Source: Crambe crambe
Lineage: Eukaryota > Porifera > Demospongiae > Poecilosclerida > Crambeidae
DNA: 64,000 nucleotides
Direction of reading: 5' to 3'
Assembly (NCBI GenBank): GCA_963924555.1
Contig: OZ004582.1
Location: 5,580,001 to 5,644,000, forward strand
Part shown: in pieces, positions 33,900 through 45,800 of the stretch
Position numbering within the stretch: the stretch's first letter is position 1
How the letters are laid out: each line of letters begins with the position of its first letter
Made by a program: the position numbers and the translations under genes
The notes under the pieces: model-generated
What the model saw: the letters and a program-made list of their open reading frames with translations, nothing else
Told to the model about the DNA's origin: nothing
Databases searched by the model: none

Positions 33900-36800
33900 G
33901 TACCACAGATCCTCATATTGGCTTAGAAGATTAAATGCTGCAGGCAGACAGATTAGTAGATGGATCTCCAGGGTTCTTTCAGCCTCGTGTATGGTCGTAT
34001 GACCTAGCCTCATCATAATTTTCCCATGGGGAGTGGCCCACCTTGATTGTTAATTACATTAAAGAGGACTTTAAATCTTATAGATGTCTAAGACAAATTG
34101 TGCACATGAATTTTATTTAACTATAGCTACATAATAATCATGCCAATTATGAGTACACATAACTATTATAAACTTGTATCTACTCCAGGTCCAATGGCTG
34201 AAATAGTGATTCGACCCAACAGCTCCACAGAAATTCCAGGATGTGAAACCTTCGTAGCCAGTTGCACTGCTATTTTTGTATCTGAAGAGGATATCATGTT
34301 CACACGAAATGGAGTCAGACTGACAAATGACATGTTTACAACAATCAATGTCACTCAGATAGTATCAGACAACAACACTTTCACTGTGGCAACCTTGCAG
34401 ATATGCTCAGTTACGCAAAATATAAATGGAATGTATGAGTGCGTAGTCAGCAATGCCTTTAGTAACGACTCAGCAACTTTCAACGTCAGTGTGATCAATG
34501 AAGAAGGTACGACTAGAGTCCCTAAGTACATATAGTTTTTGATCAGTCTAGTTGTCCAGTTAACCAACATCAAGGGTTCACATTCATAATGAAGGTCATG
34601 TAGGGATGGCTTAAAATGCTGAGGAAGAGATTATGCTAGGCCGAATTAACCAGTCATCCCTATTAATGGATAATATTGACCTATAATAGTGGTAGTACCT
34701 GGATATTATAATCATTACATAATCCGTAATCCTATTGTATAGAATAATATAGTATCCTATCAAATGTATGGCTGGCTTTTTAATGTCCCTTAAGGGTGGT
34801 GGCACATCCCGCCCACACATGGTTGCTAAGGGGTCATATCTCCAAAACTACTTGCACCATAGACTTTAAACTGCACATGGCCATAGAGCAGCTTAGTAAT
34901 ACTACACACACAAAAAAGAAGAAGAAAGGTCAAGTCCTGCAGGTGCTATAAACAGTTTTCAAATTCAAACTAAAAAGCATTACTTCTCACCAACCACCAA
35001 ACTTCACTGGCTGATTTTTGGTTTGTAGCTTTCTAGCACCACTCTCTAAAAAATTACAGAAGGGTTTATTGATATCTATTTTATTTCTTGATTTAGCCCA
35101 GGAACTTAAAATACTCACTTTTGGAAAGTCAAAAAGTAAAGTAGATACCAACAAATCCTTCTGTAATTTTGTAGCTAAGAAGCTTTAGGCCAAAAATCAG
35201 CCACTTAACTCCAGCGGTCAGTGAGAAACAATGCTTTTTATCTCTAAAGAGTAAAAAGACTCATATCACCTAGCTATAAGAATTAACCTTTTTTCTTCAT
35301 TTTTAGTGTGTGTATTAGTGATTATACTACCTTATAACTCTGTGCAATTTGAAGTCCATAGCTATAGTAATTTTGGAGTTATTAATATTTAATTGTTAGC
35401 ACGTGCGTTGCTATGTGCCACCACCCTTAAGTCTAAGGTGGATGTCTTTGAGTGAAGTCACTGGCAGTAAGTGGTTGGCTTGCACTCTAGGCTTATAAAG
35501 CAGGCTCTTAAAGTGGCTGATCATGAGTTTTGGTCCTGCCAGTGATAATATTATGGTGTTCATCAATTCATTCACTAGTTCACTAGCATTAATATCCATC
35601 CATACTACCAGTCCACCCAGCTGGAAATTGGTACTGGATTTTCCATGGTGCAAGTCCACTGGCTATCTCTCAGTATCAGCTGTGGTTCAGGTGGGATTTC
35701 AGATGCCCACATCACACACTGTCATATCAGGTTGGGACTTCAGGTGCCCACATCACAGAGAAGAAATAGTCAGTCCTCGTGCAAGTTCCTAGCCAGGCTC
35801 CAGGAGGTTGCAAGCACTGGCTCCCAGTGTCTGTTTAGTGCACAGGCATCCTGGCTTGACCAGGTGCTTCGGCAGCAATATGATTTGCAAGGTGGATGAA
35901 AATTGCAACTGTTATTAGTAATAGGTGGCATCTGTAATATCCGGAACATGATCAGATCATGTGTATTTCCGTGTTTATAGTTATGTGCATGTGTATACAC
36001 ACTATCAAATTTCATGCCACATTGGCTAGGCTTCTGTCTGTCTCTACCTGCAATAGCTAGTTTTGTTGAATTTTGAAATTTGATATCATTATAGCTAGCA
36101 AAAGATAACAGCAACACTAAAATAACGTAAGAAATAGTACAAAATATGGGGAAAGGGGGATGGGCCGCAACAGCATAGCATTTCTCTGAAGTGATCTCTC
36201 CAGCCATATCGATATTATGCTTTGTTCATGGATAAAATATTGCATTTGTCGATTTGTTGATCACAGAAGAGTCCAAGAGCCTTGACTAAAGGCATTTCAG
36301 CTAATATGAAGCAGCTGCAGTATAACTAGTGTGGTAATATTTCATGTTTTTTGAAGAAGACCACAAAATACATGAAATTTCACCCCTTAATTATTCCTGC
36401 TAGCTACATATATGTATTGTATTCATTGTTGCATGTCTTACATTATGTTAACAGTGACAATTGGAGTCAATGGACCAACTTCAGTCTCAGTTCCCGAAGG
36501 AGGGGTCACTACACTGTCCATAGAAATCCTAAATGGACGGCCTTCACTTGGATTTGTATTGGAAGCATCTGCATCACCAATAGATTCAGCATCATTAAGT
36601 GAGTCAGAAGAAGCCTTGAACATTTGCCAGAATGATTCTCATCATCCTATAATTGTATGAACTGAATTGACCTTTGAAAGTAACCTTTCTCACAGTGAAT
36701 CTCTTTATATATATTTTTGCTTGTTTTTTCTTACCTACACCCACAGGTGATTTTCAGTTTACTCCTTCCTTTCATACCTTTTCCTGTGAGTTTTTTATGA

Positions 36801-39800
36801 ATAATATCACAATCACCATACCGGACAGAGACTCCATCCTTCAAGGAGAGAGAATGTTCAACTTATCATTAGCCTTTCCATTTGGAGTGGATAGCAATGC
36901 CCAAGTGATCTTGGATCCTGCTTCAGTTATCTTCACAGTCTTGGATAATGGTAATTTTAATGGCCTACACTTGAATATTCAAAGGGAGCAGCTTCTTGAA
37001 TGATGGAGCTCATAACACCATTTTCGGACTTTGTATATCATTTTGTATTGATCCTATACTTCCACAGTCTTAGATAATGGGAAAACTTGATAGCCTACAA
37101 TCACAGTGGGAAATATTTGAAGCCTGAAGGGTAAAATTTTGTGGTCTTGCAAGAAAATCCACAAAAATATTACCCCATAGAAATAATAATGTGAATTATG
37201 TATTGCATAATCAGTTTTATTCCTAGGAAGATGGGAAATATCATGCTCACTCATGACAATGATCTCTATCATTTTAAGGCTGCTTGTTCGTTGCCCATAT
37301 AAGTGGTCACATTAGGCTGATTTACTATCTATCATTATGTATATGTATTTTACTAACTCAGAATTAGCTTAAAAGTGGCAGGTTTATTGTTAGTAGCAAG
37401 TACTTATTTCATGTTGACATTATTATTATTATTATTCAGAAATAGCTGAAATTGTTACTGAACCCAACAGTATAAATGGAACGCAGGCATGTCAAACCAT
37501 ATCATTCACTTGTGAGGCAACTGGAGTGAACCTGCAGAACATCAGCTTTCGTCGCGATGGCATGGAATTGAACAATAATACTCTCTTGTCTGTCAGTGTA
37601 TCGGAAACTACCTCAGCTACCTCCTCTCTCGTCACAGCAGTCCTTCAGATTTTTTCTGTCACTCAAGAAACCTCTGGAGAATACGAGTGCTTTGTCAGCA
37701 ATAGTATAAGCAATGACTCTTCCACTTTTACCATTAACCTGCTAAATGAAACAGGTATAGCTTTATTAGCTACAGCAGATGTCCCCATGACAGCTAGCCT
37801 CCCAGTAGTATGGGACAATTAGTGCACATCATTCAACTCTTCAACAAATATCTGTGCTGCAGTTTTTAACTCTTCAAAAATGTCTATGCTGCAGTTATTA
37901 CTGCTAGCTATAGCCATACCAACTAGAATTATTATTTTTACATAAATATTGTAGTGACGATTGGCTGGAATGGAACGACAAGTATATCACTGATGGAAGG
38001 AGAGACTACCACTCTCTCTCTGCAGATTTTGAGTGGCAATCCAGCCTCTGATCTTCCAATACTAATTATTGTTGCATCACAATCATTAGGTAACTACACT
38101 ATGTGTACACATGTAGCTAAAACGTCATCATCACATAATAGATGGAAATTTTATAAACTATCTGACCAACTTTCTGTTTAAATTTCTCTTTTTTTTCCCC
38201 CTTCAGATGTGGGACTCTCCCAGGAAATGTTTACTTTCAACTGTCAAAATAGAGCACACTCTGTTAATGTTGTCATCCTTAATGATATCTTATTCGAGCT
38301 GAATGAAACTGTCTTTTTGCAACTCGTGCAACTCATACAACAGGTCATGGAACCTGGGAGTCCATCACCTTCTCCTTCTCCTTTTTTGACACTGGAGCCA
38401 TCTAGATTTGAAATTGTCATTATTGATGAAGATCGTAAGAATTTAATATAGCTATGGTGAACATACTTATTGGTGTATAATTAGAGGGAGGGAGGGGGAT
38501 TATCTACATAATAATAATATGTAATGATTATTGAATTGGCCAAGAATGTTTCATTTAGTATGCAGAGAGGATAAAAGAAGAGAAGGATATAGCTACATGG
38601 ATGAAGCTTAAATACTATGATTTTGCAGCATTGATTCCAATTACACAATGATATATTTGCAGGTTTGGATGATGTCATTCTCGGACTAGAAGTGAACCCC
38701 AGTACCGTGGATGAAGGGGACAACGTAACAGTGTGTATAACAGTCAACAGAACTTTAGTGGCCTTCCAGTTAGACCCACTATTTGCACTTGCTGGTGCTG
38801 ATAGTGAAACAGGTTAGTAATAATAATTATTTTCATTAATTGGTATGGTTAAATGAGGTTAACAATGCACATGGTCACGCCTCTCAGTTGGAGCATGCGC
38901 AATGCTAGACACTCACTCCCCAAGCTGGAGGGCTGCCTAAATGTGTCTGAATAAGGCGCTGTTGGGCCATGTCCCCTGGCAAGGTGTATTCTAGGCATTG
39001 GTGTGGGATCTGGGCGCTTCCTAGGTTGGTGTCTCACACCCTAACATCTAGTAAGGGGCTCCTTATGTATAGGCTTAGTTCACTAGTTGGACTGGTTCAG
39101 CTACATATTTCATTCTTGTTTGTGAAAAGGAGCCAGGTAATTATAATATTTGTGAAAACCTATATAAGTAAATACTTTGGCAACGAGACAGAGAGATCTA
39201 TGAGGGCCCTGGGCAGTTGCATGTCAAGTGCAGTGAGGGCACCACTTAGGACCCAAGGGTTTCTAAATACTATAGATCCTGCAGTGCCTCAGAGGGCCCC
39301 GGGCAGTTGCATGTCAAGTGCAGGGCACCACTAAGGACTCAAGGGTTTCTAAAGTAGATCCCTGCAGTGCCTCAGAGGGCCCTGGGCAGTTGCATGTCAA
39401 GTGCAGGGCACCACTAAGGACTCAAGGGTTTCTAAAGTAGATCCCTGCAGTGCCTCAGAGGGCCCTGGGCAGTTGCATGTCAAGTGCAGGGCACCACTAA
39501 GGACCCAAGGATTTCTAAATACTGTAGCTAGATCCCTCAGTCTCGCTCAGTGCCTCAAATGTCCTGAGTCAGAGTTAGTTAGCTGGTTTGAGATTTACCA
39601 AAACTTAATTAGTGCCCTTCTCAGTGTAGCTACACTAGTCAAAGAATCCATCAGAATACTCTATTCTGCCCATATCTTAATTTGGCAGAGAATAATTAAA
39701 AAAAAATATTTATAGCCAAGGTTAAAATTTTCATGGATCTGAAAAAAATACCAAAATCATAAAATCTGCCTCCTGAAAGTTTATTGCTCTATGGTTATAG

Positions 39801-42800
39801 TAGCTATTAAGTTGTGATTGCTATCACTATGTACAGTGCATGGACTGGACTTCAGACTTCGTGATCAGACTCCATTTATCCCACCTGGTGAATCAATGGT
39901 CTGCACTGTACTTGAAGTGATCAATGATGATCTTTCCAACCCTGAATACACCATTGCTGTCGAACTGTCTGAGGCTGTAGTGAATCAAGCAGTGACTCAA
40001 ACCTTTGTAGATGGAGGTCCAAGAAGGAAAAGAAGAGCTGTGTCAGGAGAGCAAGCTTTATCAATAGAAGGCTCAATGATACCTCAGAATCGACTGCTGA
40101 TCACTGTGGATGATGATGCAGGTATATTACCTATGTAGGATACCAGTGTATTTTCGTTTGGGAAACTGGGGCAAGTGGATCAACCTAATATTGGAGATGG
40201 ATGAAAGTAGAAATGGATTCTCACTCAGAAACTGGAAAATCATGTTATTTAATGCTGCAGTAGCTATAGATGGCTACGAGGAATGCTTAGCATCATAGAG
40301 ATTTTGATTACCTGGCAATATAACATGTATGCAATACTGTATAGCTAGTGGTATAGCCAGTGGGTAAGTTTGATCAATTAAAATAATTGTGGATTTTATG
40401 ATTTTCAAAACCACGAATTTTCACCCCATGAAAGTTTGTGCTATTATTTAAAAGTTCGAATGATATAATCTTTTTCAATGAAATTTGCAATTGATACTTC
40501 ACAGGGTTTAATTCTATCTATTGACAGTCTATTATTAATGTTACAGATGATAATTTTCCCCCTGGCCCTCTACGAAGTCCTGAACTAGGCAAGTTATTTA
40601 TGTGGCTATAATAATGTGATGGTCCCAGGTAAAAGAGCATTCTGGGTTTAGCTCTTCATAATGACTTAAGTGGGGATGATTTGCTTAGTCAACAAGAGCA
40701 ATCGTAGATTTCATACCCTGCGTGAATTTTGCATGCCATATAAATTTTGTAGTAGGTACGGAGCAAATTACATACGTTTAATTAGAACTTGTTAGGTAAT
40801 AAACTAATATATAAGAGGCAAAAAAAGGTTCTACGTACCAGGGACTTGTGTATTATCTAATGTAAAAACATTTAATAGATCGACTGCTTTCCTATGGGAT
40901 AAACATGGGAGACAATATTTTCCCACTGCTTGGTGATGGATCTGTTAGAGTGGACTTACCTAACCCTTTTCGCTTCTTTGGACGGAATTCTTCGAAACTT
41001 TTTGTATGATTATTAGCTATTATTAAGTGTATGCTAAGCAGTAATGCTGTGAATTATTACAGTGGGACCTACACTCTGAAAGAGGACAAACCTCTAAGTG
41101 CCTTGTATAAACACACAACATAATTAACCTCCAAAAGAGGATGATCTCTCTAGAAAGGATAAAAGGATGGGTCCAATGTGTGTCCATTATTTGGATGTTT
41201 CACTGTATAAGAGTAATAGCTCACTCAATTGGTAATTGGGGAATAAGGAGATCTAAGAATGTAAGCCTCTCTAAATTCTATCAAGGGGAGACACTCCCTT
41301 CTTGGTGGGGTTATGGGTAGGGCCAGCAAGTAGATGGGTCATGTGAGCCTACAAGAGGTAGAGCACAGAACATCAGCTGCTACCAGTGATCGGTCCCAGA
41401 GCCTTTCTGCCAGAGCCAATTGTTAAACTGTCATTCATGTTTCATACATTGTTGATTTTTGTTCCTTTAGGTCAATTCTAATGGTGTGGTATCATTTGAT
41501 GAGGAATTCACTGAACCCAGTCAATTATCAGGAACTCCCAGAAATACATCCTTATTCATTGCTCCTTACTGGGCTGACGTGGACATTACAACATTTGGAC
41601 AAATATTCTACAATTCTGTGAATGACTCACAACGAATGCAAAAAGTGAATTCCTTAGTTAGCTTCAACTTCGATGTCAGCTTTAGTGCAACATACATCTT
41701 TCACGCCACATGGGACAGGGTTGCCGAGCTTGGCTCTTCTAATCAAACTGTAAGTTAGTGTTTTAAGTCTAGCTATAATTATTATAGTGTTTCTGTAAGG
41801 TAAAGTGGGGCTATTTCGAATGGTGGGGCTATTCCGTAGGGTCAAATATTTTCAAAACTCCTCGACCTTATGAGCTCTATTTTGAAAGGTATATTCTACT
41901 ATTATAGTAGATGATATCCTCCAACATTGAGCTCAGAAGCTTCAGTAGTTTCAGAAATATTTGAAAAATACGGAATTACCCGCCGTTCGAAATAGCCCCG
42001 CTTTACCTTACCAGATAAAATCCCAGGTCAAAATCCAACAACTTAGGTTATGTTAATTAAAATTTTTTTTATACTTTGATAAACTTAACTTGATAGCTAC
42101 GTAGCTATAATATGAAGAAGTGATCCAACATGAAATGTGTCAAATCTATCTGAGACCAGCTAGCTATCACAATTGTAGTGAAGTGATTTGTCTGTCACAG
42201 GCTTCGTTTGCACATTAGCTAATTTAAGTATGTAGCTACTGGAATCCTGCATGGCCAGTATTTCAGACCAAATCCTTGAATAGTAATAACTATACGTATA
42301 CACTTAGCTAGATCTTCAGTTTTGGAAACTTGAGTACATTGACAGTATTTGTAAGGGGAACTATATGAGCAATACAAAATAGTTTCAGCTAGCTACCACT
42401 GTGTAGCTACTGCTAAATTGATCCTTTAATCTGGACTAGCTAATTCTATTATAAATTTTCGGTAAGGGTACTGCTGGCTATAGCAGGGATAAATGATGAC
42501 CCCTTACCTTACCAAGCTTGCAAGATTTGTGCAACTTTTACTGTGTGTAGCCAACCCAAACTACTGCGTAGTTACTATTACTCTTGTTAATAGGAGCAAA
42601 ACACATTCCAAGTGGTTCTGGCTAGTGATGGACAGCATTCATATGTGAGTTTCATTTATGGTGTGTTGCTGTGGGGAGCAGAGAATGCATCCATTCGTTT
42701 CCAATTCGATGGCAATTCTTTAACCCCTGGCATTCTCAGTGATATTGGAACTGTAGCATCACGAAGTAACATTGGAGTAAATGGAACATATCTATTTCAG

Positions 42801-45800
42801 ATTAATGATGGCCTAGTCGAACCTCCAGGTAAAAAAAAATTAGCTAATCACTTCTTAGCTATACAGAGGAACCTCTCTACATATATTTAGTGGCCACCAT
42901 TAGGGGGTGAAGTTTTGTCCTTTATAGAGGGGTGTCTCTATCTCAGGGTTTGTTGTTTTTTTCCCCCAAAGTACTACACTGAATAGTAATGCAGTCAGGA
43001 CCGAGGAGAGTGGCCACAATAGGCAAGGTGGTCATCATGAGGGGTTTCACTGTAATAGACTGCCAGGATATTTGTTTCCATGGTCATGAAAAGAAAATAG
43101 CATTAGCTACAAGGAATGAAAGAAGACCATAATTAAATTTGCTGCACTTCACAGTGTGTACTTTAATTTTAATGGGTGAAACACTCTTTCTTGTGTGTCA
43201 ATTTTTCAAACTACAAAAATTAATTTGATCCTATAAAAATTTCACAATAGACAGTATTATAATAACAAGTAAGGGAAAAAGCATTTCGTGAAATGAAAAA
43301 AGATGTAGGGATGACCACTGCTCAAAAAAGTAAGGAAACAAGAAGGATGGAATCTTTGTTCTGTATATCCAGCCAACAATCCCTACATATACGTCGGGTA
43401 GCTTCAGATTATAGTGTAGTAATGTACGTATATGTAGGGATTGTTGGCTGGATATACAGAACAAAGATTCCATCCTTCTTGTTTCCTTACTTTTTTGAGC
43501 AGTGGTCATCCCTACATCTTTTTTCATTTCACGAAATGCTTTTTCCCTTACTTGTTCCTGGTCTTTTTTCCTCTCTTTTATGGTTTTAGCTATGTATAGA
43601 GTTCATTCTTCTATGTGTATGCAGGGACAGATGAAAGAAGAATAGTTCTCCAATAGCATACCAGCCCAATCATTATCAACGAGTCAAGGTGGAGGTAGAA
43701 GATGCTGAAATAGAGTCTACCTTGTTGAATCTAAATCCCCGAGTCGATACAGTAGTCTATCATCATCATCATTATTCTAGCTACATATACCTATACCTAG
43801 GACCTAGCTAGCTAGCTAGAGGCAGCTGAGTAATATTATAATTTCGAATAATTGGATATCAAATACATGCGCATGCGTATTATAGAAAAGATGGCTTCCT
43901 AATTGAATTAGTCGAGTGCTGTGCTCCTTAGTGTCTCCTTTTTCATCGACTCTTTCGAGGATCAACGAGTAGAAAAGATCTTAGTTCGTAGAATTTGGAG
44001 TGGATTTGTCCAGAAATCATAGCTGTAGCTTGAGTGGTTCGAGAGATATGGTTGTCTAAGAAGAATAATAATAAGAATAATAATAATAATAATAATAATA
44101 ATAGAGAAGAAGAAGAATATAGCGATTTACCTGCTTGCCGTATTTCTGAAACGGTAAGCTCCCTGGTCCTGAAACTTGGTCTGCACATTGTAGTAGGCTC
44201 TAGTAGGCTGGATAATCATTCACAGTAGCTTTTGTTAGGTCTAAGTGGGGGAACTGGAATTTCACTTTTGTATTAGTCTATAGGCGGCGCGCGTGGCCGT
44301 CCGAGTCATCCCTACATAGAGAGTGCTACCGCACTCTCTGATAAATGGATAAGAAATATGATTTTCTTCCTGTTTTACAATGGTGTGGACTAGTTGATTG
44401 TTCAATGTTTCTTTTTACAGTGACAATTGGTTTTACTGGGGAACCAGCAGTGTCTATCACTGAGGGTCAAAGTGCAAGCATATCTGTGGAGTTTCTGAGA
44501 GGCAGTTCATCTTTTGATATTGTTGTTGAAGTGATGGCAGTATTAGGTGAAGGAGCAGAGACAGGTTTGTGTTAATCACAATAGAACCGAAAGGAACATC
44601 TGTAATAGAGATTTTTTTTTGGTCATTGTTTTAATGGGTGGTAGTAATGTTTCATGACAGTAGCTGTACTTATTGCATAACCTTTAAGGAGAGATCATGA
44701 GATGTAATCATCCCATTCATATTCCATTCTATGTTCCATGAAGTGTAGTTGGACTAAGGAGCACAGAATTATACATGCTTGTGTGACTAAAAAATCGATA
44801 TGCAACTACTGAATTTTGAAGTCATATTTTAATTCCTTAATTGTGACAGGTGGATTCATACTTTCCCCAACAACACTCACCTTCAACTTTGCAAATATGG
44901 CAAACAGTATCAACATCATCATACCTGAAGACGCATTCTTTGGAGGGAACAGAACCTTTAGTTTATCACTAGCCTTGTCCAGTCAATCCAATCCTAGTGC
45001 CTCAGTGACTTTGATGCCAAACACAGTTAACATCACGATCATTGATAGCAGTGAGTTTGTAAATTACACACCTTTTGAAATTGCTAGTACTTCTCAACTA
45101 TAAAAAAAAATTACATAGCTACCAAGTAGAAAAAAAAGAAAAGAAAATACGTAATGTAATCTAAATAAATAAATAATCAAAGCACGTTTCTTCCCTGAGT
45201 ACCTCAGCGCTTCGTTGCCATCACGAATCTGTAAAGCAACTTCACTCATCTTCATGCTATTAACTTAGAGCGCCTAACTCTACTTCGTTTCGGACTGCGC
45301 ATCAGGTCAGAAATTGTACTACTATCTCCATGTTGACGATCTTTACCATACAATTTAAGAACACGTGCAAGCTGTAGTAGCGGCAAGCGATGAGACTCTG
45401 CTAAGCAGCAGTGTGTACAGGCATTATGTGGTTCAGGTGAGTATCTAGTCAGCTTTACTATCATCAGTAATTGTACTACTGTCTCCATGTTGACGATCTT
45501 TACCATGCAATCTAAGAACACATGCAAGCAGAGTTCTTTAGCTTTCTCCTGTAGCGGCAAGCCTTGATTGTAGACAGAGATGAGACTCGTTTACAGGCAT
45601 TATGCAACTTTAACTATAATATCATCTGTATTAATATAGCTGACCAAAAGAGTTGGGTTATAATCAACTGCTAAATAATTATCTTTTATAAGGTTATGGC
45701 CTTCCAGCTTCAATCATTTGTGACTTGGGACACTAGTGAGAGCTCCCTGACCTTTCACCTAAAAAATAATATTTTTAAATGATCATTGCCTTGACAGCTT

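Noticed and set aside
39200-39715. Open frames across 39200-39715, and possible CRISPR-like repetition
   Set aside because: The repetition is an 83-bp head-to-tail minisatellite without spacers in a eukaryotic intron, and the frames are by-products.
43231-43589. Two open frames starting MKKDVGMTTAQKSKE, one on each strand
   Set aside because: Identical products on both strands are a direct consequence of the hairpin transposon's symmetry.
44345-44420. Alternative start of unit C second cassette at an ATG at 44345 giving MDKKYDFLPVLQW
   Set aside because: It would translate the intron before the TTTTTACAG acceptor; it has no convincing signal peptide and no resemblance to the MRKL exons.
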